A DNA stretch of 64,000 bases from the NCBI RefSeq assembly GCF_000217715.1, contig NC_015666.1:508270-572269 (forward strand), in the 5' to 3' direction. Origin of the DNA: Halopiger xanaduensis SH-6 (GTDB lineage: Archaea; Halobacteriota; Halobacteria; Halobacteriales; Natrialbaceae). Position 1 is the first letter of the stretch. Each line of letters begins with the position of its first letter. A program made the position numbers and the translations under genes. The notes beneath the pieces were generated by a model. It did no database searches and had not been told where the DNA came from. It worked only from the letters and a program-made list of their open reading frames with translations. Positions 26,421-35,997 of this stretch are shown here, one piece after another.

Positions 26421-26587
26421 CAGGCGCTAGTCTTACCGGCCCCCTCAAAGGAATTCCGGAGCGCCACAGCGTGCGCAGCGCGTCACCACGCACCGCGATC
26501 GGCCTCGAGTCGATCGGGACGCGGCGACGACAACGGGGCGGACGGCGCAGACGGAACGCTTTCGGGCGCCGCCGCCTACGTATCCGT

Positions 26588-27484
26588 ATGGATTCGATCG
26601 AGGAGAAGCGGGTCTACGGCGACCGCGAGGGCGCGCTCGAGGCGTACGTCACCGGGTCGATGGGCGTCGTTCGCGTGCGCGTCGCCGGCGACGCCGTCGG
26701 CGAATTCAGCCTCTGCGAGCGCGGCGATGCCCGGGACGTCGCGACGACGGCGGACGGCGACGCGGTCGCGATCGCGACAGAGACCGACGTGCGCGTCGCC
26801 TCGCTCCGGTGGCCCTCGGAGAGCGACAAACGCGAAGACGCCGGTCTCGTCTTCGAGGAAACCGGCTTCGGCGAGGCGGTTGCCGTCGGCTACGACGGGG
26901 CGGACCTCGTCGCCGCGGGTCCCGAGGGGAACGTCGCCCGCTGGCACCCCGAGCGCGACGGCGGCGACTGGGAGACGCTCGAGGACGAGACCGTCGCGAC
27001 GGTTCGGGCGATCGACGGCGACCTGATCGGCACCGACAGCGGCGTTTACCGGGTACACGACGGCGGGCTCGATCACGTCGGGCTGACCGACGTCCGCGAT
27101 GTCTCCGCGACGGGCGTCCCACTGGCGGCGACCGCCGAGGGGCTGTACAAACTCGGCAACGGCTGGATGGAACTCGCGGGCGGCCCGTTCACCGCGGTCG
27201 CCGCGGACCCGCGGACGGAACCGGGCCGACTGACGCGAGCGACCGCCGTGTCCGCGGCCGGCTCGGTGCACGCGCTCGTGGACGACGAGTGGACCGAACG
27301 CGAGGGACCCGACGAGTCGATCGTCGCCGTCGGCTACGGCGAGGCGGTCTACGCCGTCACGGACCGCGGCTCGTTTTTGGCGCTCGACGAGAGCAACGAC
27401 AACGGACCGTCGGCCTGGCGCACCCACCCCATCGGCGTGACCGACGTGACCGGACTCGCCGTCGGCGCGCCCGTCCTCGAGTGA
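26588..27484 (+). CDS. Beta-propeller protein, HVO_0234-like
   Basis: A 298-residue protein with repeating blade-like stretches: a hydrophobic strand, a Gly-Asp turn and another strand, repeated six or seven times (for example VATTADGDAVAIATETDV and VAVGYDGADLVAAGPEG). It resembles the haloarchaeal HVO_0234 family. No catalytic or Trp-Asp motif stands out; such propellers usually bind partners. The ATG at 26588 gives the family opening MDSIEEKRVYGDREGALEAY; the longer frame upstream is shadow. Confidence 0.82.
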   Translation: MDSIEEKRVYGDREGALEAYVTGSMGVVRVRVAGDAVGEFSLCERGDARDVATTADGDAVAIATETDVRVASLRWPSESDKREDAGLVFEETGFGEAVAVGYDGADLVAAGPEGNVARWHPERDGGDWETLEDETVATVRAIDGDLIGTDSGVYRVHDGGLDHVGLTDVRDVSATGVPLAATAEGLYKLGNGWMELAGGPFTAVAADPRTEPGRLTRATAVSAAGSVHALVDDEWTEREGPDESIVAVGYGEAVYAVTDRGSFLALDESNDNGPSAWRTHPIGVTDVTGLAVGAPVLE

Positions 27485-27546
27485 TCGGCACCCGTCAGCC
27501 GAGCGTCTGACGGGAAGTTAACTACCCGAACTGCAGTGACTCGTAC

Positions 27547-28149
27547 ATGCCAGCGCTACCGCGTCGACGACTGCTCGCCGGCGCCGGCACCGCACTCGCG
27601 GGAGTGTTAGCCGGCTGCTCGAGCGACGCCAGCGACGACTCCGACGGAACCGACTCCGAAGACGGGAACGAAACCGACGACGGAACCGGCGACGGTTCCA
27701 CCGCCGATTCCGACGCGGCGCCCGATTCGAACGACGGCGGCGACACCGACGACGGTGGCGACTCCGCAACCGACGGCACCGCCCTCGGCGAGATCAGCAT
27801 CGAGAACGTCCACGACCGCTCGCACACGGTCGACGTCATCGTCGAGTTCGACGGCGAGATCGAACACTGGACCACCCACGAACTCGAGGCGGGCGACGGC
27901 ACCACCCTCGAGCGCGACTGGCCGACCGAAGCCGGCTCGTTCCGGCTGATGGCCCGCCTCGACGGCGCCGAACTCACGCAGGTCGAGCCGGCGGAGTGGA
28001 ACGAGCCCGCCTGTCTCAACCTCGTCGCCATGATCGACCGCAACGGCGCGCTCAAACTGCTGAGCGACACCGACGGCGGTCCCTGCGGCGACGGCGAGAC
28101 GGCGTTCAGCGGAAACAGTACCGAATCCGGCGCCGGCGGCGCCGAGTAA
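27547..28149 (+). CDS. Hypothetical Tat lipoprotein
   Basis: A 200-residue lipoprotein. The N-terminus has three arginines (RRRLLAG), a hydrophobic run and the lipobox VLAGC. A long Asp/Ser/Gly/Thr linker runs to about residue 75. The mature domain (about 80-185) has beta-rich stretches such as ISIENVHDRSHTVDVIVEF, which look like a small Ig-like domain. No enzymatic motif is seen. It shares direction with the propeller gene and with prs, but the spacing to each leaves room for its own promoter. Confidence 0.8.
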   Translation: MPALPRRRLLAGAGTALAGVLAGCSSDASDDSDGTDSEDGNETDDGTGDGSTADSDAAPDSNDGGDTDDGGDSATDGTALGEISIENVHDRSHTVDVIVEFDGEIEHWTTHELEAGDGTTLERDWPTEAGSFRLMARLDGAELTQVEPAEWNEPACLNLVAMIDRNGALKLLSDTDGGPCGDGETAFSGNSTESGAGGAE

Positions 28150-28187
28150 CCGCTCGCCGCCGCCATCGGACCGGCGAACGAAAACCC

Positions 28188-28195
28188 GTTTATCC
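28188..28195 (+). promoter_or_regulatory. prs TATA box
   Basis: GTTTATCC lies 22-29 bases ahead of the prs ATG, consistent with a leaderless transcript. Confidence 0.5.
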
Positions 28196-28216
28196 GCGCG
28201 CGCTGTCCCCTCGAGT

Positions 28217-29080
28217 ATGATCGTCAGCGGATCCGCGTCGCAGGCACTGGCCGCGGCGCTGTCGTCCGAACTCGAGGAACCGCTCGCCGCCGTCGAGTAC
28301 GACCGCTTTCCCGACGGCGAACTGCTCGCGGCCGTTCCCGGCCTCGCCGATGCCGATTCGAGCCCCGACCGCGCGGTGATCGTCGCCTCGACGGTCTCGA
28401 GCGACGCTCACGTCGAACTCCTGCAGTTGCAGGACGCCGCTCGAGAGGCCGGCGCCGGGGAAGTCGTCACCGTCCTGCCGTACATGGGCTACGGCCGCCA
28501 GGACGAGGCCTTCGAGGCGGGCCATCCCGTTTCCGCACGTGCGGTCGCGCGAGCCATCTCGACCGGCGCGGACCGCGTGCTGACCGTCAACCCCCACGAG
28601 GCGGCCGTCTGCGACTTTTTCGAACCGACCGCGACCGCCGTCGACGCCGCCGGCCGGCTGGCCGAGCCCCTTCCCGAGGACCTCGAGGATCCCGTCTTCC
28701 TCTCGCCGGACGCCGGCGCGATCGACCTCGCGGAGACGGTCCGAGACGCCTACGGCGAGGGCGAAACCGACTACTTCGAGAAGACCCGTCACTCGGGCAC
28801 CGAGGTCGAGATCACGCCCAGCGACGTCGACGTGAGCGGGCGGGACGTCGTCGTCGCCGACGACATCATCGCGACCGGCTCGACGATGAGCGAGGCCGTC
28901 GGCGTCCTCGAGGACCGGGGCGTCGGCCGCGTCTTCGTTACCTGCGTCCACCCGTTGCTGGCCCGCGACGCGTACGCGAAGCTCTCGCGGGCCGGCGTCG
29001 AGGCGATCTACGGCACCGACACGATCGAGCGCGGCGCCAGCGCCGTCTCGGTCGCGCCCGTGCTGGCGTCGCACCTCTGA
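28217..29080 (+). CDS. prs: Ribose-phosphate pyrophosphokinase
   Basis: A 287-residue archaeal-type PRPP synthetase transferring pyrophosphate from ATP to ribose-5-phosphate. The short archaeal form lacks the longer allosteric C-terminus. The catalytic loop is LPYMGYGRQDEAFEAGHPVS (about 91-110) and the PRPP loop is VVVADDIIATGSTM (about 212-225). PRPP feeds upp, hisI/hisA and nucleotide synthesis, all visible in this window. Start and identification are secure. Confidence 0.95.
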   Translation: MIVSGSASQALAAALSSELEEPLAAVEYDRFPDGELLAAVPGLADADSSPDRAVIVASTVSSDAHVELLQLQDAAREAGAGEVVTVLPYMGYGRQDEAFEAGHPVSARAVARAISTGADRVLTVNPHEAAVCDFFEPTATAVDAAGRLAEPLPEDLEDPVFLSPDAGAIDLAETVRDAYGEGETDYFEKTRHSGTEVEITPSDVDVSGRDVVVADDIIATGSTMSEAVGVLEDRGVGRVFVTCVHPLLARDAYAKLSRAGVEAIYGTDTIERGASAVSVAPVLASHL

Positions 29081-29293
29081 GCCCGCGACCCGATCGACGG
29101 TATCCGGAGCGAATCGACACTGCTCGTGCGGTCGGTCGACTGCGAGAGATCAAATACGAGCGCGAGGCACGATCTAACAGCCGAGACTCGAGCGGGTAGC
29201 GGGCCGATAGAACGAAGCGGGGCGAACGGCAACCGAATACGAGTGCCGACCGTCCGCCGATCGCCCGGCACCGCGACCCGCCGACCCCGACAC

Positions 29294-29857
29294 ATGCACG
29301 GAATCGTCCACAAAACGCTCGAAACGTACGTCGTCGATCGAACCGACGAGGAGACGTGGGAGCGCGTCGTCGACCGCGCGGACCTCGAGCCGCGGCTGTA
29401 CCTGCAGGTCTCCCACTACGACGACCGCGAGATCGACGCCGTCCTCGAGACGTTGACCGAGTTAGCCCCACAGGACCGGCGGACTATCGAACGGGGGTTC
29501 GGCCGCACCCTCGCCCCCGAACTGCTGTCGACGTTCAACGCCCACATTCGGACCGATCGGGACGTCCTCGAGTTGCTCGCCAACCTCGAGCAAACCGTCC
29601 GGGAGATCGATACGGCGACCGAGAAGGCGTCCCTCCCCGACATCTCGAGTCGGCCCGACGGGAACGAGGTGACCGTCACCTACGACACGCACCGCGAGAC
29701 GACCTACTGCGGGCTGGCCCACGGGGTTCTCGAGGGGCTGCTCACGGCCTTCGATGCGGACGGGACCGTCACCGAGCAGGCGTGCGGTCGCGAGGATGAG
29801 GGCGAGGACGACGTCGACGCTTGCCGATTTCTGGTAACAGTCGAGGACGAGGAGTAG
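29294..29857 (+). CDS. Heme-NO-binding (HNOB/H-NOX-like) domain protein
   Basis: A 187-residue protein whose opening MHGIVHKTLETYVVDRTDEE matches HNOB domains, which sense NO or O2 through heme. The C-terminal region TTYCGLAHGVLEGLL resembles the conserved HNOB end. A candidate heme His lies in NAHIRTDRDV. The C-terminus carries two Cys (ACG and DACRFL) typical of related V4R-like metal domains. No kinase or cyclase is adjacent, so the signalling partner is unknown. The upstream extension to 29126 is rejected because it is basic shadow sequence. Confidence 0.8.
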   Translation: MHGIVHKTLETYVVDRTDEETWERVVDRADLEPRLYLQVSHYDDREIDAVLETLTELAPQDRRTIERGFGRTLAPELLSTFNAHIRTDRDVLELLANLEQTVREIDTATEKASLPDISSRPDGNEVTVTYDTHRETTYCGLAHGVLEGLLTAFDADGTVTEQACGREDEGEDDVDACRFLVTVEDEE

Positions 29858-29886
29858 AGGGGTAGTCCGGCGACCGCGGCGCAGCG

Positions 29887-32097
29887 TTACGGGTGCCGCG
29901 ACCGCAGCGAGCGAACGTGTGCGACTGCGAGAAGTGCGACCAGCGCCGCGATCGCCGCCGGCGTGCCGAACCCGGGGACTTCCTCGAGTTCGGCCGGCGG
30001 CCGCGACCGGTTTTCGACGGTGACGACCGCGGACTGCTGGCCGACCGCGACCTCGTACCGCGCCGGGGAGTCGAACCGCAGTTCGCGATCGACCGTCACC
30101 GTATCGCCGGCCGCGACTGCGACGGGGACTTCGGTGGCGCCCTCGGACGTCCGGAACTCGAGGAGGGTCGCGCCGGGCCCGTCGCCGGTCGCCTCGACCG
30201 TCGCCGTCGCCGTGATCGGGTCGCCGGGCGCGGCGGTTTCGGGGTCGAGCGTTAGGTCCGTCACCTGAACGCTCGAGTCGTCGACAACGACCGCCGTCAG
30301 TTTCTCCTCGCCGATTCGGAGGTCGTACGTGCCGAGTTTCGTCGGCGTCCAGGTGAGGTTCGCGGTCGTCGTCGAACCGGCCGCGAGGCGCTGTTCTCGG
30401 TAGTCGACGACGTCGCCGTCGACCTGTAGCGTCGCGTCGGCGGTCCCGTTCCGGTCGCCGGTGTTGGCAATCGTCGCGGGTATTCGAACTGATTCGCCGG
30501 CGGGGACGGCGATCACGCGTTCTCCGTTTTGCGCTTCCGTCGATCCGAACGACTCGTTCTCGCCGCTCCCGCGCCGCCACGCGCTCCACGGCTCGCCCGC
30601 GACGCGAATCCCGTCCGCGTCGATCCCGTACTCGAACTCGGCGACGGGCTGGTCGAAGGCCTCCCAGTGAGCGTCTCGGTCCCACATCTCGGGCGTCGCT
30701 TTCGTCCGGGTATATTTCTCCGCGGCTGCGCGAACCTCCGGGCCGCCCGCGTCCTCGAGCGCCGCGAGCAGCGCGTCCTCCGTCACCGGCTCCTCCCTGG
30801 CGTTCAGCCGTCGGAAAACGTCCTCGAGCGTGCGGTCGCCGTCGGTAGCGAGCCGAAGTTGGCGGTCGAGTTCGGCGTAGACGAGCCGGCCCTTCACGTA
30901 GGGCGTGCGGTCGTCGGTCCAGCTGTCGGACTCGGCGAGGACGTCGGTGTCGTAGGGCGAGCGTTCGCCCGCCGCGAGGTACTCGCGAACGTCCGCGAAG
31001 TCGACCAGCCCGCGCTCGAGGGCCACCGTTGCGGCGTGGTAGTCGGCCTGGCCCTCGACGAGCCAGTCCGTCTCGCTCGTCGTGCCGACCGAGGAGCGCG
31101 CGTACCCCTGGCGGACGTGGACGTACTCGTGGAGCCAGGCGCTGCCGGGGTCGGACAGTTCGGCGTCGGCGGCGACCCACGCGTCGGCGCGGCCGTACTG
31201 GACGCCCTCGGGTCCCCAGTCGGCCTCGGTCGGCGCGGCGACGAAGAACACCTCGTCGCTGGCCGCGCCGACGTCGAGACGGGTCCGGGCCGCCTCGAGT
31301 TCGTCGAAGATCGCCTCGGGGTCTTCCCGCAGGTCGGCGGCGTCGGGAACGACCAGCCTGATCGTCCCCGAGCCGTCGTCGACGGCGCGCTCGTACGCCG
31401 TCACCGGGCCGAAGACGGCGATGTCGCCGCCGGTCGTACCCGGGCCGTCGACCCGCACCGTCTCCTCGACGCCGACCGGCGCGGTGTACCGGTAGGAGAA
31501 GCCGCCGGGCACCTGCACGATGCCCCACTCGCCGGTTTCGACGAAGGAGTAGCCGTCCCGCGACGTGGCGGGCGTCGCCGGCGACGATGGCGACGCGTTC
31601 GACGCCGCGCTCGAGATCGAGTCCGACGAGTCGGTCGCCGCGGTGGCTGTCCGACCGACCGCCGTCCGGTTCGCCGGCAGCGTCACCCGAAGCGTCGGCT
31701 CGTCGGTTTTCCCGGTCCATCGGAACGTTCCCTTCTCGTCTCCCGCCTCGAACCCTTTGGCCGACTGGACGGTCGCATCGGCTGTGAGGAGGACGTTGAG
31801 TTCGGTGACTGCGTCGGGAATCCGGAAACTGAACTCGGCTTCGAACGCCCCCGGCTGGTCGGGGAGTTGACGCAGCGTCGTCGTCCGGTGTAGCGTCGCA
31901 CCCGAAGCCGACGAGGCGGCCGACGCAGTCGAAGCGGACGAACTTGCAGACCCGATCGAAGCGGTCTCGATACTGCCCGATTCGGCGACGGCACTGCTAC
32001 CGCTCGAGCCCCCGCCGGCGCCGAGTCCGACGACGGGTGCGGAGAGTGAGCCAACGAGGAGAACGACGAAGAAGACGACGGCAACCCGGGCGCGCAT
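29887..32097 (-). CDS. Surface gluzincin-type metallopeptidase with PGF-CTERM-like tail
   Basis: A 736-residue exported protein. A signal sequence spans residues 1-27, and a Ser/Ala/Gly low-complexity region runs to about 68. The metalloprotease motif HEYVH is at 323-327 with a second Glu at 349 in WLVEGQADY, the HExxH-X(n)-E arrangement of gluzincins. CARDB/Ig-like segments follow (about 560-700). The C-terminus PGFGTPAAIAALVALLAV plus basic residues is the PGF-CTERM form processed by archaeosortase A and lipid-anchored. The start at 32097 is chosen for the signal peptide; a longer frame exists. Confidence 0.87.
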   Translation of the reverse strand: MRARVAVVFFVVLLVGSLSAPVVGLGAGGGSSGSSAVAESGSIETASIGSASSSASTASAASSASGATLHRTTTLRQLPDQPGAFEAEFSFRIPDAVTELNVLLTADATVQSAKGFEAGDEKGTFRWTGKTDEPTLRVTLPANRTAVGRTATAATDSSDSISSAASNASPSSPATPATSRDGYSFVETGEWGIVQVPGGFSYRYTAPVGVEETVRVDGPGTTGGDIAVFGPVTAYERAVDDGSGTIRLVVPDAADLREDPEAIFDELEAARTRLDVGAASDEVFFVAAPTEADWGPEGVQYGRADAWVAADAELSDPGSAWLHEYVHVRQGYARSSVGTTSETDWLVEGQADYHAATVALERGLVDFADVREYLAAGERSPYDTDVLAESDSWTDDRTPYVKGRLVYAELDRQLRLATDGDRTLEDVFRRLNAREEPVTEDALLAALEDAGGPEVRAAAEKYTRTKATPEMWDRDAHWEAFDQPVAEFEYGIDADGIRVAGEPWSAWRRGSGENESFGSTEAQNGERVIAVPAGESVRIPATIANTGDRNGTADATLQVDGDVVDYREQRLAAGSTTTANLTWTPTKLGTYDLRIGEEKLTAVVVDDSSVQVTDLTLDPETAAPGDPITATATVEATGDGPGATLLEFRTSEGATEVPVAVAAGDTVTVDRELRFDSPARYEVAVGQQSAVVTVENRSRPPAELEEVPGFGTPAAIAALVALLAVAHVRSLRSRHP

Positions 32098-32193
32098 GAA
32101 CGTACGCTTGAAACTGACCGTCAAGTCCTTTGTGGTGTCGGCCGCCGAAACCGACGGCCGCGGCGCTCGCGGCACGGACTCGAGCGAGACGAA

Positions 32194-32222
32194 AGAAAAA
32201 TCAGCGAGCGTTCACACTGTGA
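32194..32222 (-). terminator. ileS terminator candidate
   Basis: Reading the minus strand, TCACACTGTGA (32212-32222) is near-palindromic and is followed by a T5 run complementary to A5 at 32194-32198, just after the ileS stop at 32231. Confidence 0.45.
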
Positions 32223-32230
32223 CGGTCAGA

Positions 32231-35200
32231 TCAATCCGACGCCTCGGCCGCCGCCAGCGGCTCGATCGCGATCTCCATCGCGACGCCTTCGACGTCCCAC
32301 TCCTTGCGGTGCCCGTCCTCGACGGTCCGGAGTTCGTCGGCGCGGACCTCCTCGCGGATCAGGTCCTCGCGCTCGTCGACGAGGTCGGCCACGCGGTCGT
32401 CCCCGATCTCGAGGTCCAGCGCGATGCGCTCCTCGACGTCGAGATCGAGGTCCTTGCGCATCTCTTGGACGCGGCGGATGACCTCGCGGGCGTAGCCCTC
32501 GCTCTCGATGTCCTCGGTCAGCGAGGCGTCGACGTAGGCGACGCCGCGGTCGTCGCCGTCGAGGCCGAAGGCGGTGCCGGCGATGTCGTCCGGCGTCTCG
32601 GTGACGAAGGAGACCATCGACTCCTCGAGCGACTCGTCGTCCTCGAGCACGTCATCGACGGCTGCTTCGAGCGCCTCGAGCGTGGGTTCGTCGATCCGAG
32701 CCTCGTTGAGCGCGTTCATGACCTGCCCGGCGCGGTCGCCGAAGGCGGGGCCGAGTTCGCTCATGTCGGCCTCGGCGCTGTACTGCAGTTCCTCCCAGCG
32801 GTTCTCCGCGGAGACGAGTTCGATCTCGCGGGCGTTGAGCCGGTCCTCGAGCAGGTCGGTGTGGCGGGAAACGGCCGCGGCGACGCGCTCGTCGTCGGCC
32901 GCGACGACGACGCGCGGAACCGGCCAGCGGAGCTTGCGGCCGGCCTGCTGGCGGGCGTTCGCGCCGGCTTCCTCGATCGCGCGGAGGAAGGCGACGTCCT
33001 CCTCGAGCTGCTCGTCCTGCCAGTACTCCTCGACCGCGGGCCAGTCCTCCATGTGGACGGTGTCGTACCCGTCGTCCCCGGTCAGCGTGCCGTAGATCTC
33101 CTCGGAGATGAACGGCGCGTAGGGAGCCAGCAGCGCGACGGTCTCGCGGAGGACGCGGTAGATCGTCGCGTAGGCGGCCGCCTTGGAGGCGCTGTCCTCC
33201 TCTTCCCACATGCGCTCGCGGACGGCCTGGACGTAGAACCGCGAGACGTCCTCGACGACGAACTCGATTAAGGCGTCGACGGTCTTGTCCTGCCGGCGGT
33301 CCTCGAAGTGCTCGGTCATCTCGGCCTTCGTGGACTGCAGGCGTGCGAGCACCCACTCGTCGATGAGCTCGAGGTCGTCGTCGACGTCCTCGAGCGTCGT
33401 CTCCTGCGGGTCGAAGTCATCGAGCCGCATGTACGGGAGCGGGAAGCGGAAGACGTTCCAGAGGGTGCGGAGGTGGTTCTCCATCGTCTGCATCCCGTCC
33501 CAGTCGAAGCGCATGTCCTCGCCCTGCGGGTTGTTCGAGAGCAGGAACGTGCGCATGACGTCGCGGCCGTGGCGGTCGATGGCCTCGTGGGGGTCGATGA
33601 GGATGTCCTTGGACTTGCTCATCGCGCGCCCGTCGGGCATGAGCGCGTGGCCGTGCATCAGCACCTCCTCGTAGGGGATGTCGCCGATCGCTGCGCTGCC
33701 CATCCCCAACTGGGACCAGAACCAACCCCGCGTCTGGTCGTGGGCCTCGAGGATGAAGTCGGCGGGCCAGAGTTCGTCGAAGCGGCTGTCGTCCTCAGGG
33801 TAGTTCAGGGTGCCCCAGGAGGCGACCGAGGAGTCGAGCCAGACGTCGAAGACGTCGGGAACGCGGGTGTAGGTGGTTCCGTCCTCGGTGATGGTTAGCT
33901 CGTCGACCGTGTCCTTGTGGAGGTCGACCTCCTCGGGGTCGACGTTCTGGTCGACCCGCTCGGCGAGTTCCTCGCGGTCGCCGACGACGATCATGTCCTC
34001 GTCGTCGTCGCGGTCCTCGGGCGTCCAGACGGGCAACGGGATGCCCCAGTAGCGCTGCCGGGATACGTTCCAGTCGGGGGCCTCCTCGACGAAGTCGCGG
34101 AAGCGGTTGTCGCGGGCCCAGTCGGGGTGCCACTGGCTGTCCTCGATGTTTTCCAACAACTCGTCCTTGATGTCGGTGATCGTGATGAACCACTGGTCGG
34201 TGACGATCTGGATGATACCCGTATCGCAGCGCCAGCAGTGGCCGTAGCTGTGGGTGATCGTCTGCTCGGCCAGCAGCGAGCCGTCGGCCTCGAGGTCGGC
34301 GACGATGTCCTCGTTGGCGTCGCGGACGAACTGTCCCTCGTAGTTGCCGGCTTCTTCGGTGTAGACGCCGTCCCCGCCGACGGGACAGAAGATCGGGAAG
34401 CCGAGTTCGCGGCCGCGCTCGAAGTCCTCCTCGCCGTGACCCGGCGCGGAGTGGACGAGGCCGGTGCCGTCGCCGTGGGTGTCGACGTAGTCGGCGGCGT
34501 AGACCTCGCAGGCCCCCTCGTGGTCGGGGTAGTCGGGGACGCGTTCGGCCATCGGATGCTCGTAGGACCAGCCGATCAGCTCCTCGCCGGTCAGTTCCTC
34601 GACGACCTCGTAGTCGTCGTAGCGGCCCGCCTTCAGGACCTCCTCGAACTTCGGCTCGGCGACGTAGAGGAGTTCTTCCTCGCCGTCCGTCTCGGCGCGG
34701 ACGCCGACGTAGTCGCCCTCCTCGTCGACGGCGACGAAGGTGTTCGCGGGGATGGTCCACGGCGTGGTCGTCCAGATGACGATCTTCCCCTCGCGGTCCT
34801 CGAGGTCGAATTTGACGTAGATCGAGGGGTCCTCGACGTCCTCGTACTCGACCTCGTTGTTCGCGATCGCGGTCTCGCAGCGGGGACACTGCGAGATCGA
34901 GCGGTGGCCCTTCTCGACTAAACCGCGCTCGGCGGCCTTCGAGAAGCCCCACCAGGCGGCCTCCATGTACTCCGGCCGGACCGTCTTGTAGGGGTCGTCC
35001 CAGTCCATCCAGACGCCGAAGTCCTGGAAGTCCGACTGCAGGCCCTCGAGTTGCTCCTCGGCGTAGTCCTTGCACTCCTGGATGAAGTTCTCCTCGCCGA
35101 ACTCCTCGATGTCCTTCTTGTTCTCGAAGCCGAGTCGCTCCTCGACGCGGGTCTCGATGGGGAGCCCGTGCATGTCGTAGCCCGGGCGGTCGGTGACGTC

Positions 35201-35437
35201 GTACCCCTGCATCCGGAAGAAGCGGAGGTAGACGTCCTTCAGCGTCTTGTTCCAGGTGGTCCCCATGTGGGCCGACCCGGAGGTGTACGGCGGCCCGTCG
35301 ACGAAGAAGAACGATTCCCCGTCCGATCGGTGCTCGACCGTCTGCTCGTAGGCGTCGACCTCGTCCCAGTACTCGAACACCCGCTGCTCGAGTTCGTGGG
35401 GGTCGTACTGGTCGTCGACCTCGCCGAACCTGCTCAT
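32231..35437 (-). CDS. ileS: Isoleucyl-tRNA synthetase
   Basis: A 1068-residue class Ia enzyme that charges tRNA-Ile. The HIGH-type signature appears as HMGT (about 60-63, in SGSAHMGTTWNK), and the KMSKS-type loop as AMSKSK. A CP1 editing domain lies between, with zinc-type CxxC pairs at QCPRCET and HCWRCDT. The C-terminal anticodon-binding and Ile-specific extension regions are complete. The ATG at 35437 gives MSRFGEVDDQYDPHELEQ and sits about 25 bases after a TATA box. Confidence 0.96.
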   Translation of the reverse strand: MSRFGEVDDQYDPHELEQRVFEYWDEVDAYEQTVEHRSDGESFFFVDGPPYTSGSAHMGTTWNKTLKDVYLRFFRMQGYDVTDRPGYDMHGLPIETRVEERLGFENKKDIEEFGEENFIQECKDYAEEQLEGLQSDFQDFGVWMDWDDPYKTVRPEYMEAAWWGFSKAAERGLVEKGHRSISQCPRCETAIANNEVEYEDVEDPSIYVKFDLEDREGKIVIWTTTPWTIPANTFVAVDEEGDYVGVRAETDGEEELLYVAEPKFEEVLKAGRYDDYEVVEELTGEELIGWSYEHPMAERVPDYPDHEGACEVYAADYVDTHGDGTGLVHSAPGHGEEDFERGRELGFPIFCPVGGDGVYTEEAGNYEGQFVRDANEDIVADLEADGSLLAEQTITHSYGHCWRCDTGIIQIVTDQWFITITDIKDELLENIEDSQWHPDWARDNRFRDFVEEAPDWNVSRQRYWGIPLPVWTPEDRDDDEDMIVVGDREELAERVDQNVDPEEVDLHKDTVDELTITEDGTTYTRVPDVFDVWLDSSVASWGTLNYPEDDSRFDELWPADFILEAHDQTRGWFWSQLGMGSAAIGDIPYEEVLMHGHALMPDGRAMSKSKDILIDPHEAIDRHGRDVMRTFLLSNNPQGEDMRFDWDGMQTMENHLRTLWNVFRFPLPYMRLDDFDPQETTLEDVDDDLELIDEWVLARLQSTKAEMTEHFEDRRQDKTVDALIEFVVEDVSRFYVQAVRERMWEEEDSASKAAAYATIYRVLRETVALLAPYAPFISEEIYGTLTGDDGYDTVHMEDWPAVEEYWQDEQLEEDVAFLRAIEEAGANARQQAGRKLRWPVPRVVVAADDERVAAAVSRHTDLLEDRLNAREIELVSAENRWEELQYSAEADMSELGPAFGDRAGQVMNALNEARIDEPTLEALEAAVDDVLEDDESLEESMVSFVTETPDDIAGTAFGLDGDDRGVAYVDASLTEDIESEGYAREVIRRVQEMRKDLDLDVEERIALDLEIGDDRVADLVDEREDLIREEVRADELRTVEDGHRKEWDVEGVAMEIAIEPLAAAEASD

Positions 35438-35457
35438 ACGTGACGTGATTCGCTCCG

Positions 35458-35467
35458 TCATTAAAGG
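35458..35467 (-). promoter_or_regulatory. ileS TATA box
   Basis: Minus-strand CCTTTAATGA lies 21-30 bases before the ileS ATG. Confidence 0.55.
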
Positions 35468-35642
35468 GGAATCGGTCCCGCAGGCGCGGACGCGGGAGCG
35501 AAGGGAGGGACGCGACGCCGCTCACCGGGCAGCGGCGCGGCCTCGAGTGAGGAGAAGCGTCGTACAGACGACGCGGGCGGAGAGAACGAACGTCGAAACG
35601 AAAACCGGACGAGAGCGGGTACCGACCCGACCAGCGATCGGA

Positions 35643-35885
35643 TCAGTTCAGTCGCGCCTGCACTTCCACGAGCAGTTTCTGATAGCCGAGCCCGTAGACG
35701 CCGGCGTAGATCATCACGGCGCCGATGGCGGCGAGCCAGAGGGCGACGGTCTGGTCGCCGGCGCCGAGGTGTTGCGTGCTCGCGTACTCGGCGGCGATGC
35801 CGCCGATCGTGAGCGCGCTGGCGGCGATCGCGTAGAAGACGACCGACAGCGATTCGATGACGAGTTCCGGGTCGAGCGACGTCAT
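35643..35885 (-). CDS. Small two-helix membrane protein
   Basis: An 80-residue protein with two membrane helices (about 11-32 and 45-66) and a conserved-looking MIYAGVYGLGYQKLLVEVQARLN end, with a single small Gly/Ala linker. I recognise it only as a typical short haloarchaeal membrane protein. The ATG at 35885 is preferred to upstream codons, which are Pro/Ser-rich shadow sequence. It is divergent from the uracil-DNA glycosylase gene, so it may share its promoter region. Confidence 0.75.
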   Translation of the reverse strand: MTSLDPELVIESLSVVFYAIAASALTIGGIAAEYASTQHLGAGDQTVALWLAAIGAVMIYAGVYGLGYQKLLVEVQARLN

Positions 35886-35997
35886 TACCGCTGAAATGCC
35901 GCTGGGAGACCGTAAACTTGTCCCATCGTGTCCGCGCGAAGACACACACACACTCCAACCCGGGCAACCTAAACCCGCTGAGCACCGAAACGCGGGC

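Noticed and set aside
24019-26493. An 824-codon minus-strand frame overlapping UspA, HPP and the phosphohexomutase
   Set aside because: It is Arg/Pro/Gly-rich, lies antisense or out of frame to three well-recognised genes, and results from the high GC content reducing stop codons.
29462-31720. A 752-codon frame over the surface protease
   Set aside because: Arg/Gly-rich shadow of the protease gene in another frame, with no known domain.
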